From: an uncultured Pelagibacteraceae bacterium
Lineage (GTDB): Bacteria > Pseudomonadota > Alphaproteobacteria > Pelagibacterales > Pelagibacteraceae
DNA length: 64,000 nucleotides
NCBI GenBank assembly: GCA_902615975.1
Contig: CACMRC010000005.1
Location: forward strand, 1 to 64,000
Direction of reading: 5' to 3'
In this document: positions 44,152 to 52,579 of the stretch, piece after piece
Layout of the letters: every line of letters begins with the position of its first letter
Position numbering within the stretch: position 1 is the stretch's first letter
The notes under the pieces: model-generated
The model's database searches: none
Told to the model about the DNA's origin: nothing
What the model saw: only the letters and a program-made list of their open reading frames with translations
Made by a program: the position numbers and the translations under genes

Positions 44152-44747
44152 CTAAAATCAGCAGATAAAGAGACTATATTTTCTTTAGATAATTTTGTGC
44201 TATGAGAATATTCTTCGTGATCTATGCCAAGCTCTATTTCTGAAATATTAGATTTAAATTTTTCTATTTGATCATCAGTAAAATTAAAATGAATAAACTG
44301 TACTGAAGAAGCTTTTCCTTCAGTAGAAGTTCTATCTACATCTTCCTCTGGAACCGCTTTAATTTTCTCACCATTTATTTTCATAAATACTGTTTCTTCT
44401 ATTCCACCAACCTTTTCAAGAAACGCCGCTCTTGAAATAGGATTATCTATTTCAAACATCAGAGTTGCTGTAAGCTCTTTTCCGTTAGGTATTAGAGGAT
44501 TATATGCAGAAAGCTCATCCTTAATTTGCTCATCGCCGCCTTTTTCAATGTATAGCATTTCTTGTACTTGAGCTAACATTGTTTCATAACTTTCAAAATA
44601 AAAAGTGGCATAAGGACCTAAAGCAACTCTTCTATTTTTTTTATAATCAACAATATTTTTTCTTAATTCACGTCTCTTCTCTGTATAAACATCTAAAGGT
44701 ATGATGTCTTCTTTTCGAATTTCTCTTTTTTCTCTTGGCATGATCAT
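44148..44747 (-). CDS. DUF3501 family protein
   Basis: A 199-residue cytoplasmic protein that matches the DUF3501 family by its start (EDIIPLDVYTEKRRELRKNI) and the segment RVALGPYATFYFES. No catalytic motif can be assigned. In alphaproteobacteria this family is found beside rubrerythrin and a heterodisulfide reductase-like Fe-S protein, as here, which suggests a role in peroxide or sulfur redox chemistry (inference). It overlaps the upstream gene by four bases. Confidence 0.8.
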   Translation of the reverse strand: MIMPREKREIRKEDIIPLDVYTEKRRELRKNIVDYKKNRRVALGPYATFYFESYETMLAQVQEMLYIEKGGDEQIKDELSAYNPLIPNGKELTATLMFEIDNPISRAAFLEKVGGIEETVFMKINGEKIKAVPEEDVDRTSTEGKASSVQFIHFNFTDDQIEKFKSNISEIELGIDHEEYSHSTKLSKENIVSLSADFS

Positions 44748-46075
44748 ATGTTATAACTTTTCGCCATCAATTCGATAGGGTGTAGTGCCTCATCATTAGA
44801 TATGTTTGTATCAACTTCTAACTGTTTTAAATGTTTGCCAGCCAAAGGACAATCCGAAGCCATATATTTATTATTTTTAGTTTTAATTTGTCTAGCTGTA
44901 GGTCTTCCAACTTTATTTGCTAAATCATGAGTTTCTTTCATTACTCCAAAAGTTCCTCCATGACCTGCACATCTTTCAACTACATCAATTTTAACGTTTG
45001 GTATTAATTTTAACATATCTCTTGCTTTGATACCCATGTTCTGAGCTCTAGCATGACAAGCGTGATGCACAGTTACACCTCCATCAATCTCATTTAATCC
45101 TTCCGCTAATCCCTCATTGTTTGCGATATCCACGACATACTCATCAATATCCATAACATTTGCACATAATTTTTTTATTTTTTCATCTTTTGGTAATAAC
45201 AAAGGCCATTCAAATTTTAACATTAATCCACAACTAGCTGTTAAGGTTACTACTTTATATCCTTTATCAATCCATTCGATTAAATCTTTAGAAACTTTCT
45301 TTGCTTGTTCAACAACTTTTGGAAGATCTGCTTGCTCTAAAAATGGCATTCCACAACAACCAGGATAAGCCTCCTGGACCTCTACACCATTTTTTTTCAA
45401 AACTTTTAAAGCAGCAACACCTGTATTTTTTTTATTAAAATTTACAAAACAAGTTGAATAGATTACAACCTTTCTATCTTTAGAAGGTGTTTGATAATTT
45501 ATTTTATCTCTATTTTTTTTGAAAAAATTTGAAAAAGTTTCTGAGTTATATTTTGGCAGCTGAACTCTTTTATCTATTCCAGCAATAAGTTCTAAAATTT
45601 TTCTAATTAATTTATTTTTAATATTTGATGCCCAATTGATTATTTTTGAGAACAACACGCCAATTTTAGCGTTTCGGTCTATTTGAGCTAGTTGTCTTGG
45701 TACACTTGGTAATTTACCTAATTTTTTTTGAGCTGTTCTATATCGCAGCATTAAATGTGGAAAATCTAAATCAAAATCATGAGGTGGAACATATGGGCAT
45801 TTGGTCATAAAACACATATCACACAAAGTACATGCATCAACAACTGGAGCAAATTGATCGCTAGATAAGCTCTCAACATCTTCATTTTTAGATTCATCAA
45901 TCATGTCAAATAGCTTAGGAAATGAATCGCAAAGATTAAAACATCTTCTACACCCATGACAAATATCAAACACTCTTCTCATTTCAGTGTCTAACTTTTC
46001 AGGGTTTAAAAAATCAGGATGTTCAAAATCTATAGAATGTCTTATAGGTGCACCTAAACTTCCTTCTTTGCTCAT
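44744..46075 (-). CDS. Fe-S oxidoreductase with CCG domains (GlpC/HdrD-like)
   Basis: A 443-residue protein with two [4Fe-4S] motifs near the N terminus (C39-x2-C42-x2-C45-x3-C49 and C82-x2-C85-x2-C88-x4-C93) and two CCG-type cysteine-rich domains (YPGCCGMPF and VERCAGHGGTFG). The layout matches subunit C of anaerobic glycerol-3-phosphate dehydrogenase and heterodisulfide reductase D. No GlpA/GlpB partner is present. The partners are DUF3501 and rubrerythrin, so I read it as an electron carrier or disulfide reductase of that module. Confidence 0.85.
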   Translation of the reverse strand: MSKEGSLGAPIRHSIDFEHPDFLNPEKLDTEMRRVFDICHGCRRCFNLCDSFPKLFDMIDESKNEDVESLSSDQFAPVVDACTLCDMCFMTKCPYVPPHDFDLDFPHLMLRYRTAQKKLGKLPSVPRQLAQIDRNAKIGVLFSKIINWASNIKNKLIRKILELIAGIDKRVQLPKYNSETFSNFFKKNRDKINYQTPSKDRKVVIYSTCFVNFNKKNTGVAALKVLKKNGVEVQEAYPGCCGMPFLEQADLPKVVEQAKKVSKDLIEWIDKGYKVVTLTASCGLMLKFEWPLLLPKDEKIKKLCANVMDIDEYVVDIANNEGLAEGLNEIDGGVTVHHACHARAQNMGIKARDMLKLIPNVKIDVVERCAGHGGTFGVMKETHDLANKVGRPTARQIKTKNNKYMASDCPLAGKHLKQLEVDTNISNDEALHPIELMAKSYNI

Positions 46076-46106
46076 ATGACTAAGTTATTTGAAATTTGAA
46101 TTGTTT

Positions 46107-46131
46107 TTAGTGGGCATTAAACGCCCACTAA
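46107..46131 (-). promoter_or_regulatory. hairpin between rubrerythrin and the Fe-S gene
   Basis: A perfect 9-base stem TTAGTGGGC/GCCCACTAA with a 7-base loop lies in the 65-base gap after the rubrerythrin stop. On the coding (minus) strand no T-run follows, so it is not a classic terminator. It may protect the 3' end of a processed rubrerythrin mRNA or partly dampen the genes downstream. Confidence 0.55.
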
Positions 46132-46140
46132 GAAATTTGA

Positions 46141-46557
46141 TTAGCTAATAGATTCTAAAGTTTTTTGAAATTTACCAGCGTGTGATTTTTCAGCTTTAGC
46201 TAAAGTTTCAAACCAGTCAGCAATTTCTTCAAAGCCTTCTTCTCTAGCAGTCTTAGCCATACCAGGGTACATATCAGTATACTCATGAGTTTCGCCTTGT
46301 ACTGCCGAAGCTAAATTTGCTTTTGTTTCACCAATTGGCATTCCAGTTCCTGGATCACCAACTTCTTCTAGATACTCCAAATGACCATGTGCGTGACCAG
46401 TTTCACCTTCGGCTGTTGATCTAAAAACTGCAGCTACATCATTGTAACCTTCAATGTCAGCTTTTTGTGCGAAATAAAGATATCTTCTGTTTGCTTGACT
46501 TTCACCAGCAAACGCTTCTTTTAAATTTTCTTCTGTTTTGCTTCCTTTTAAAGACAT
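46141..46557 (-). CDS. rubrerythrin, di-iron domain only
   Basis: Ferritin-like non-haem di-iron protein that reduces hydrogen peroxide. It has 138 residues. Iron ligands appear in [12 protein letters not shown] (Glu19), [14 protein letters not shown] (Glu52 and His55), GETHEY, and near the end in [10 protein letters not shown]. The C-terminal rubredoxin domain of classical rubrerythrin is absent, so electrons must come from another protein, plausibly the Fe-S protein encoded downstream. A strong AAGGAG Shine-Dalgarno and a TTGACA promoter overlain by an inverted repeat lie upstream. Confidence 0.92.
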   Translation of the reverse strand: MSLKGSKTEENLKEAFAGESQANRRYLYFAQKADIEGYNDVAAVFRSTAEGETGHAHGHLEYLEEVGDPGTGMPIGETKANLASAVQGETHEYTDMYPGMAKTAREEGFEEIADWFETLAKAEKSHAGKFQKTLESIS

Positions 46558-46589
46558 TTTTTCTCCTTTTTAATGATTAACAAACCATA

Positions 46590-46615
46590 TAATGAATATT
46601 GACAGTATGTCAATA
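46590..46615 (-). promoter_or_regulatory. rubrerythrin promoter with operator-like inverted repeat TATTGACA-GTA-TGTCAATA
   Basis: A perfect 8-3-8 inverted repeat spans 46597-46615. On the minus strand it contains a consensus -35 TTGACA (46608-46613), followed after a 16-base spacer by TATATG (-10 candidate, close to 46586-46591). The start codon is 40 bases from the repeat. A dimeric repressor bound here would block RNA polymerase. The adjacent irr gene makes an iron or peroxide regulator likely, but the sequence is not a textbook Irr or Fur box. Confidence 0.6.
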
Positions 46616-46662
46616 GTTTAGAATTATTATAATGTAGATTTTAAGTATATGATTTAATTAAA

Positions 46663-47091
46663 TTATTTTTGAGTTTGATTATCACTCGCAACTCTAACCA
46701 ACACTTCAACGGAATTTATTTTTTTTCCTGTAATATTTTTTCTAATATTTATTTTGTCTATATCGCTCTCATCACAATCAATTAGCTCATGCGTATCCTC
46801 ATCAAAAAAATGATGATGTGCTGATGTGTTTGTATCAAAATAACTTTTGTGACTATCGATTGAAATTTCTTTTAAATATCCTTTTTTTTCAAATGCATGA
46901 ACTGTGTTATAAACTGTGGCTAAAGATATCTTTTCATTCATTTTTTCAGATATCATTTTAACAAGATCGTTAATTGTGAAATGGAAAGTTTTTTCTCTAT
47001 TATACAAAACTTCACACATTTTTATTCTTTGCTTAGTTGGTCTAAGCCCAACTTCTCTTAATTTTTCAATAAAATTGCAGTTTTTTGGCAT
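46663..47091 (-). CDS. irr: Fur-family regulator, Irr type
   Basis: Iron-response regulator of the Fur superfamily, 142 residues. The winged helix contains RPTKQRIKMCEVL and SLATVYNTV. The HHHFF motif (His92-94) in the dimerisation domain is the haem/metal signature typical of Irr, and the C-terminal CxxC zinc pairs of classical Fur are absent. The divergent fabA-fabB-fabI operon is the usual neighbour of irr in alphaproteobacteria. It lies upstream of rubrerythrin on the same strand and is a reasonable candidate to control it. Confidence 0.88.
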   Translation of the reverse strand: MPKNCNFIEKLREVGLRPTKQRIKMCEVLYNREKTFHFTINDLVKMISEKMNEKISLATVYNTVHAFEKKGYLKEISIDSHKSYFDTNTSAHHHFFDEDTHELIDCDESDIDKINIRKNITGKKINSVEVLVRVASDNQTQK

Positions 47092-47182
47092 TGTTTTTTA
47101 TAATTATTCTAAAGTATGAATAAAAATATAGTGTTTTATTATATTATATTAGGATTAAATCAAGTATTAAGGGTGCTCGAAT

Positions 47183-47683
47183 ATGAAAAAAAACTCATAC
47201 TCCTATGATGATCTAATAACTTGTGGGAATGGTGATCTTTTTGGTCCTGGTAATGCAAAATTACCTCTCCCACCAATGCTTATGTTTGACAGAATAACAG
47301 AAATCAATGAAAATAATGGGGCGTTTAATAAAGGCTCTTTAAAAGCTGAATTAGATATTAAAGATGATCTTTGGTTTTTTGATTGTCATTTTAAAAAAGA
47401 TCCAGTTATGCCAGGGTGCCTAGGTTTAGATGCTATGTGGCAACTCGTAGGTTTTTTTCTAGGTTGGCTAGGAAATCCTGGAAAAGGAAGAGCATTAGGT
47501 GTGGGTAATGTAAAGTTTACAGGTGAAGTTTTACAGAATGTGAAAAATGTAAGATATGAAATTGATATGAAGAAAATTATGTCTCCTGGAGGGACAACTG
47601 TTGGGCTTGCAAATGGAATTGTTCTTGCAGATAATAAAAAAATATATTCAGCAGAAAGTTTAAAAGTAGGGTTGTTTAAATAA
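47183..47683 (+). CDS. fabA: 3-hydroxydecanoyl-ACP dehydratase/isomerase
   Basis: Makes the cis double bond of unsaturated fatty acids by dehydrating and isomerising the C10 intermediate. It has 166 residues. The catalytic residues are His69 in [13 protein letters not shown] and Asp83 in GLDAMWQL. The short tail [13 protein letters not shown] is typical. It heads fabA-fabB-fabI, with the fabB start overlapping its stop (TAATG). The 91-base gap to the divergent irr must contain both promoters. Confidence 0.97.
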   Translation: MKKNSYSYDDLITCGNGDLFGPGNAKLPLPPMLMFDRITEINENNGAFNKGSLKAELDIKDDLWFFDCHFKKDPVMPGCLGLDAMWQLVGFFLGWLGNPGKGRALGVGNVKFTGEVLQNVKNVRYEIDMKKIMSPGGTTVGLANGIVLADNKKIYSAESLKVGLFK

Positions 47684-48894
47684 TGAGAAGAGTGGTTATT
47701 ACAGGTTTAGGAATAGTTTCTTGCTTAGGAAATAATCAAGAAGAAGTTCATCAATCTTTATTAAATTCCAAATCTGGAATTTCTTTCGCAGAAGAATACA
47801 AAGAGCATAATTTAAAAAGCCATGTTCACGGTAAACCAAATATTAAACTTGAAGATTACATAGATAGAAAAACAATAAGATTTATGGGTTCAGGCTCGGC
47901 TTATAATTATATTGCAATGAAAGAAGCTATTGTAGACTCTGGGTTAGAGGAAAATGAAGTAAGTAATTTTAAAACTGGAATTGTGATGGGTTCAGGAGGG
48001 CCTTCTATAGAAAACGTAATTTTAGCAGCAGACAAAACAAGAGCGAAAACACCAAAATTAATGGGACCTTTTATTGTTCCAAGAACTATGGCCAGCACTG
48101 CTTCAGCAACACTCGCCGTTCCATTTAAAATAAAAGGAACTAATTATACAATGAGCTCTGCTTGTGCAACGAGTGGACACTGTATTGGAAACTCAATGGA
48201 ATTAATCCAAATGGGTAAACAAGATATTGTATTTGCAGGAGGTAGTGAAGAAATTCACTGGGCAATGACTGCAATGTTTGATGCCATGACTGCATTGTCC
48301 TCAAAATATAATGATACACCTAAATCAGCCTCAAGAGCTTACGACAAAACAAGAGATGGGTTTGTAATCGCAGGTGGCGCTGGCGTGTTAGTGCTTGAGG
48401 AATACGAACATGCCAAAGCTAGAGGGGCCAAAATATACGCGGAATTAACTGGTTATGGAGCAACTTCAGATGGTTATGACATGGTAGCACCATCTGGTGA
48501 GGGTGCTGTTAGATGTATGAAAATGGCTATGGCAACTACTAAAAATAAAATTGATTATATCAATACGCATGGAACATCTACTCCAGTAGGAGATATAACT
48601 GAGCTTAATTCAATTAAAGAAACTTTTGGAGACAATGTTCCTAAAATAAGTTCAACAAAATCTTTATCAGGTCACCCTTTAGGAGCGGCTTCTGTTCATG
48701 AAGCAATTTATTGTCTAATAATGATGAAAAATAATTTCATTACAGGCTCTGCAAATATCAATGAGATGGATGATGATGCTAAAAAATTTCCAATTGTTGC
48801 AAAAACTGAAACTGGAGCGACGTTAAATACTGTCATGTCAAATAGTTTTGGTTTTGGGGGGACTAACGCAGCTTTAATTTTTGAAAAGGTTTAA
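47683..48894 (+). CDS. fabB: beta-ketoacyl-ACP synthase I
   Basis: Condensing enzyme that extends fatty acyl chains, needed after FabA for unsaturated chains. It has 403 residues. The active-site cysteine is Cys161 in [12 protein letters not shown], the first histidine is in [12 protein letters not shown] and the second in [13 protein letters not shown]. The C-terminal [10 protein letters not shown] motif is intact. It sits between fabA and fabI with a three-base gap to the latter. Confidence 0.97.
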   Translation: MRRVVITGLGIVSCLGNNQEEVHQSLLNSKSGISFAEEYKEHNLKSHVHGKPNIKLEDYIDRKTIRFMGSGSAYNYIAMKEAIVDSGLEENEVSNFKTGIVMGSGGPSIENVILAADKTRAKTPKLMGPFIVPRTMASTASATLAVPFKIKGTNYTMSSACATSGHCIGNSMELIQMGKQDIVFAGGSEEIHWAMTAMFDAMTALSSKYNDTPKSASRAYDKTRDGFVIAGGAGVLVLEEYEHAKARGAKIYAELTGYGATSDGYDMVAPSGEGAVRCMKMAMATTKNKIDYINTHGTSTPVGDITELNSIKETFGDNVPKISSTKSLSGHPLGAASVHEAIYCLIMMKNNFITGSANINEMDDDAKKFPIVAKTETGATLNTVMSNSFGFGGTNAALIFEKV

Positions 48895-48897
48895 TTT

Positions 48898-49683
48898 ATG
48901 AGTTTGATGAAAGGTAAAAAGGGATTAATCATGGGCGTAGCCAATGAAAGATCTATTGCTTGGGGTATTTCTCAAAAACTTTCTGAGGCTGGAGCAGAGC
49001 TAGCATTTACTTATTTGGGTGATGCTCTTAAAAAAAGAGTTGTTCCTTTGGCAGAAAAATTAAACTCAAATGTTACATTTAGTTGTGATGTTGAAAAAAA
49101 AGAAGAAGTAGTAAAATTATTTGAGGATATCAAAACTCAATGGGGTGAAATTGATTTTGTCGTTCACGCGGTTGCGTTTTCTGATAAGTCGGAATTATCA
49201 GGTGAATATTTAAATACTACTAGAGAAAACTTTTTAAGAAGTATGTTAATTTCATGTTTTTCATTTACTGAAGTAGCTAAAGAAGCTTCTAAAATAATGA
49301 AAGAGGGCGGTAGTATGTTAACTTTAACTTACGAGTCTACAAAAGCTATTCCAAATTATAATGTAATGGGTGTTTGTAAGTCAGCATTAGAAGCAAGTGT
49401 AAAATACCTAGCTAGAGACTTAGGAGTAAAAGGTATTAGAGTAAACGCAATCAGTGCAGGGCCTATTAAAACACTGGCAGCTTCTGCAATTGGAGATGCG
49501 AAATTCCTTTATAAGTGGAATGAAGACCATTCTTTTCTTAAGAGAAATGTAGATATTCATGATGTTGGAAATTCAGCATTATATTTATTAAGTACCCTCG
49601 CAAATGGAGTTACTGGCGAAATTCACTATGTAGATGCTGGATATAACAAAGTTGGGATGCCAGATCCAAAAAATATAAGCTAA
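48898..49683 (+). CDS. fabI: enoyl-ACP reductase (NADH)
   Basis: Last step of the fatty acid elongation cycle. It has 261 residues with an SDR fold of FabI type: the cofactor loop is GVANERSIAWG (residues 13-23), the substrate loop is HAVAFSDK, and the catalytic pair is Tyr154-x6-Lys161 in PNYNVMGVCK. It is third in the fabA-fabB-fabI operon. A small membrane ORF with a hairpin in its 3' half follows. Confidence 0.97.
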   Translation: MSLMKGKKGLIMGVANERSIAWGISQKLSEAGAELAFTYLGDALKKRVVPLAEKLNSNVTFSCDVEKKEEVVKLFEDIKTQWGEIDFVVHAVAFSDKSELSGEYLNTTRENFLRSMLISCFSFTEVAKEASKIMKEGGSMLTLTYESTKAIPNYNVMGVCKSALEASVKYLARDLGVKGIRVNAISAGPIKTLAASAIGDAKFLYKWNEDHSFLKRNVDIHDVGNSALYLLSTLANGVTGEIHYVDAGYNKVGMPDPKNIS

Positions 49684-49697
49684 ATTAAATCAAAAGT

Positions 49698-49817
49698 ATG
49701 GAAATCCTAATATTTATATTGTGTCTCATATTTGTAATTTATTATTTGTTTAGACCCACCTCTAAAAAAGAAAAAGACCAATTTGATGATAAAAACAATT
49801 GGCGAGGTGGGTTTTAA
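49698..49817 (+). CDS. 39-residue single-span membrane protein after fabI
   Basis: A small ORF 14 bases after the fabI stop. The product has one membrane span (MEILIFILCLIFVIYYLF) and a charged tail (RPTSKKEKDQFDDKNNWRGGF). No clear Shine-Dalgarno is visible beyond a purine run. The frame ends two bases before the convergent pnp stop. It fills the whole fabI-pnp gap, and its 3' half also folds as a large hairpin, so it is either a real small protein or an accident of the terminator. I know no family for it. Confidence 0.45.
   Translation: MEILIFILCLIFVIYYLFRPTSKKEKDQFDDKNNWRGGF
49754..49817 (+). terminator. nested hairpin ending the fabABI transcript
   Basis: An outer 9-base stem ACCCACCTC (49754-49762) with GAGGTGGGT (49804-49812) encloses an inner stem CCAATT (49778-49783) with AATTGG (49797-49802). 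The outer stem is followed by TTTAATTTTATT. The loop is larger than in a standard terminator, so efficiency is uncertain. Confidence 0.5.
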
Positions 49818-49819
49818 TT

Positions 49820-51892
49820 TTATTCGGTAGCTTGTTTTATAGAAAGTTTAACTTTACCTCTATCAAAACCAATCACTTTAACTTTTACTTCGTCGCCTTC
49901 TTTGACAACGTCAGTAACTTTAGCAACTCTTTTATCTGCTAGTTCTGAAATATGAACAAGTCCATCTTGTTTTCCTAAGAAATTAACAAATGCACCAAAC
50001 TCCATAATCTTCATTACTTTACCTGAATAAATTTTATTTAATTCAGCTTTTGCGGTTATGTCTTTGATCATTTGCATTGCGATATTTCTCGACTCTTCAT
50101 CTGGAGCAGCAACTGTTACCACACCTTCATCATTTACATCTACTTTTGCACCTGATTTTTCAACAATCTCTCTGATCGTTGCACCACCTTTTCCAATCAC
50201 AGCAGCAATGTCTTTTTTATCAACATTAACTTGTTCCATTTTTGGAGTATGTTTTCCAACATCAGATCTTGAAGCTGATAATGCTTTATTCATTTCTCCT
50301 AAGATATGAACTCTTCCGTCTTTAGCTTGACTTAATGCCTGCTCCATAATTTCAAATGTAATACCTGTAATTTTGATATCCATTTGAAGAGAAGTTATTC
50401 CATCTTTAGTTCCAGCTACTTTAAAGTCCATGTCACCAAGATGATCCTCATCACCTAAAATATCTGATAGAACGCTAAAATCATCACCTTCTTTAATTAA
50501 TCCCATTGCAATACCAGCAACTGGTTCTTTTATTGGTACTCCAGCATCCATTAATGCTAAAGAAGTTCCACAAACAGTAGCCATTGAAGAAGAACCATTA
50601 GACTCTGTAATCTCTGAAACTACTCTAAAAGTATATGGAAATGCTTCTTTTGTAGGTAATGAAGAGTTAATTGCTCTCCAAGCTAACTTACCATGACCAA
50701 TTTCTCTTCTACCTGTTCCAATTCTTCCAGTTTCTCCAACTGAAAAAGGAGGAAAATTATAGTGAAGCATAAATCGCTCTCTTTGTAATCCATCTAAACT
50801 TTCAATTCTTTGTTCGTCATCAGATGTTCCTAAAGTTGCTACAACAATTGCTTGGGTTTCTCCTCTAGTAAATAATGCAGAACCATGCGCTCTTGGTAAA
50901 ACACCCACTTCACATTCAATGGGTCTTACATCTGATAAACCTCTACCATCAATTCTATTTTTATTTTTTAGAATGTCTGTTCTAACAATTGATTTTTCAA
51001 GATTTTTTAATTGACTGTTAACATCAAGATCTGTGTAGTTTTCATCTTCCTCATAAAGCTTTTTAGCTTTATCAGTAATTTCTGAAATCTGATTTGATCT
51101 ATCTTGTTTATCTCTTGTTGCAAAAGCTTTCTTAAGATCTTCAGTAAAAGTTTCCTCAAGTTTTTTCTTAACTTCAGATAAATCTTTTTTCTCAACTATC
51201 CAGTCAGGTTTTCTACATTCTTTTGCAAGTTCCTCTATCATCTCAATTACTGGAACAAAACCCTCATGACCAAATTTAACTGCGTTTAACATTTCTTCTT
51301 CTGTTAAACCACTTGCTTCAGACTCAACCATAAGCACAGCATCTTTTGTACCTGCTACTACTAAATCTAATTTTGATTTTTCTAATTCTGCTTTAGATGG
51401 GTTTAAAACATATTTTCCATCCACAAAGCCAACTCTTGAAGCACCTACAGGACCCATAAATGGCATTCCTGATATAGCTAATGCTGCTGATGAAGCAGTG
51501 ATTGATAAAATATCTGGCTCATTTTCTTTGTCATAGGAAATTACAGTTGGTAACAACTGAACTTCGTTTTTAAATTCATCAGGAAACAAAGGTCTGATTG
51601 GTCTATCAATTAATCTAGAGATTAATGTTTCACTCTCAGTTGGCCTTGCTTCTCTTTTAAAATATCCACCTGGAATTTTTCCAGCTGCATAATATTTTTC
51701 TTGGTAATTTACAGATAATGGAAAGTAATCCATATCAGGATTTACTTTTTTTGCTCCTACTACTGTTGCTAGTACGACTGTCTCTCCACATGTTGCAATT
51801 ATTGCACCGTCTGCCTGTCTTGCTACTTTACCTGTTTCTAAACTTATCTTCTTTCCCGCTACTTCAATTTCCTTCTTGTATACTTTAAACAT
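49820..51892 (-). CDS. pnp: polyribonucleotide nucleotidyltransferase
   Basis: Phosphorolytic 3'-5' exoribonuclease, part of the degradosome. It has 690 residues: two RNase PH domains joined by a helical linker, then a KH domain (about 555-615, [17 protein letters not shown]) and an S1 domain (about 620-688, [26 protein letters not shown]). The catalytic-domain motif [20 protein letters not shown] is intact. The start at 51892 follows a repetitive leader with a 12-codon ORF whose stop is one base away. It follows rpsO, the standard order. Confidence 0.97.
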   Translation of the reverse strand: MFKVYKKEIEVAGKKISLETGKVARQADGAIIATCGETVVLATVVGAKKVNPDMDYFPLSVNYQEKYYAAGKIPGGYFKREARPTESETLISRLIDRPIRPLFPDEFKNEVQLLPTVISYDKENEPDILSITASSAALAISGMPFMGPVGASRVGFVDGKYVLNPSKAELEKSKLDLVVAGTKDAVLMVESEASGLTEEEMLNAVKFGHEGFVPVIEMIEELAKECRKPDWIVEKKDLSEVKKKLEETFTEDLKKAFATRDKQDRSNQISEITDKAKKLYEEDENYTDLDVNSQLKNLEKSIVRTDILKNKNRIDGRGLSDVRPIECEVGVLPRAHGSALFTRGETQAIVVATLGTSDDEQRIESLDGLQRERFMLHYNFPPFSVGETGRIGTGRREIGHGKLAWRAINSSLPTKEAFPYTFRVVSEITESNGSSSMATVCGTSLALMDAGVPIKEPVAGIAMGLIKEGDDFSVLSDILGDEDHLGDMDFKVAGTKDGITSLQMDIKITGITFEIMEQALSQAKDGRVHILGEMNKALSASRSDVGKHTPKMEQVNVDKKDIAAVIGKGGATIREIVEKSGAKVDVNDEGVVTVAAPDEESRNIAMQMIKDITAKAELNKIYSGKVMKIMEFGAFVNFLGKQDGLVHISELADKRVAKVTDVVKEGDEVKVKVIGFDRGKVKLSIKQATE

Positions 51893-51893
51893 T

Positions 51894-51932
51894 TCATTTC
51901 CATTTCGTTTCGTTCGTTTCGTTCCATTCCAT
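51894..51932 (-). promoter_or_regulatory. repetitive pnp leader with a coupled 12-codon ORF
   Basis: The minus strand reads GGAATGGAACGAAACGAACG and continues with more ACGAA and GAAATG units up to the pnp start. From the ATG at 51932 a frame runs [12 protein letters not shown] and stops with TGA one base before the pnp ATG. Another ATG frame crosses the pnp start. This may be a control region for pnp translation, but the ORF could be a by-product of the repeat. Confidence 0.35.
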
Positions 51933-51949
51933 TCTATCTATCTTGAGTT

Positions 51950-52198
51950 CTATTTTCTTAAATTCAATTTCGACAGTACATTTTTGTAAGAATCCATTTT
52001 ATTTTTCTTTAGGTATTCTAACAATTTCTTTCTTCTATTTACCGCTCTCAACAATCCTACAGATGAATGTTTATCCTTCTTGAATTGCTTAATATGTTTA
52101 GAGAGAGTTTCAATTTTTTCTGTTAGCAAAGCAATTTGGATTTCTGAAGACCCAGTATCTTTATCGTGCATTGCTAATTCTTGTGCCTTTTTATTCAT
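51950..52198 (-). CDS. rpsO: 30S ribosomal protein S15
   Basis: Primary 16S-binding ribosomal protein. It has 82 residues, about seven short of the usual 89, all missing from the N terminus (MNKKAQELAMHDKDTGSSEI replaces the longer start). The conserved DTGSSEIQIALLTEKI and GLLRAVNRRKKLLEYLKK segments are intact. A good AGGAAGAAAGAGG Shine-Dalgarno region precedes the ATG, supporting this start. truB, which usually separates rbfA and rpsO, is absent. Confidence 0.96.
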   Translation of the reverse strand: MNKKAQELAMHDKDTGSSEIQIALLTEKIETLSKHIKQFKKDKHSSVGLLRAVNRRKKLLEYLKKNKMDSYKNVLSKLNLRK

Positions 52199-52210
52199 GC
52201 CTCTTTCTTC

Positions 52211-52579
52211 CTATTTATTAGTTTGTTTTATTAAGTTTTCTATTTTTTCCGCATACTCAAAAGATTCATCTTTTCTAAAAAGTAATTTTGGTAAAAATTT
52301 CATAACCACTTTTTGTGATAAAATTTTTCTTATTAAAAATGAGTATTCCTTCAAAACATTAATTGTTTCCTCAGCATCTTTTCCTCCTAATGGAAGAACA
52401 TATGCTTTGGCAATTTTTAAATCTGGGCTCATTCTAACCTCTGTAACTGTTATTGTGTTCGTTTCTAAATTTGGCACCTTAGCCTCATTTCTTATAAAAA
52501 TCATGCTTAAAGACTGTTTAATCATTTCTCCAACTCTAAGCTGTCTTTGTGACACTGGTTTTCCTATTCTATCAGCCAT
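52211..52579 (-). CDS. rbfA: ribosome-binding factor A
   Basis: 30S maturation factor with a KH-like fold, 122 residues. The start RIGKPVSQRQLRVGEMIKQS and the strand ITVTEVRMSPDLKIAKAYVLP are characteristic. Its start codon shares a base with the infB stop, so translation is coupled, and rpsO follows after 12 bases. Confidence 0.94.
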   Translation of the reverse strand: MADRIGKPVSQRQLRVGEMIKQSLSMIFIRNEAKVPNLETNTITVTEVRMSPDLKIAKAYVLPLGGKDAEETINVLKEYSFLIRKILSQKVVMKFLPKLLFRKDESFEYAEKIENLIKQTNK

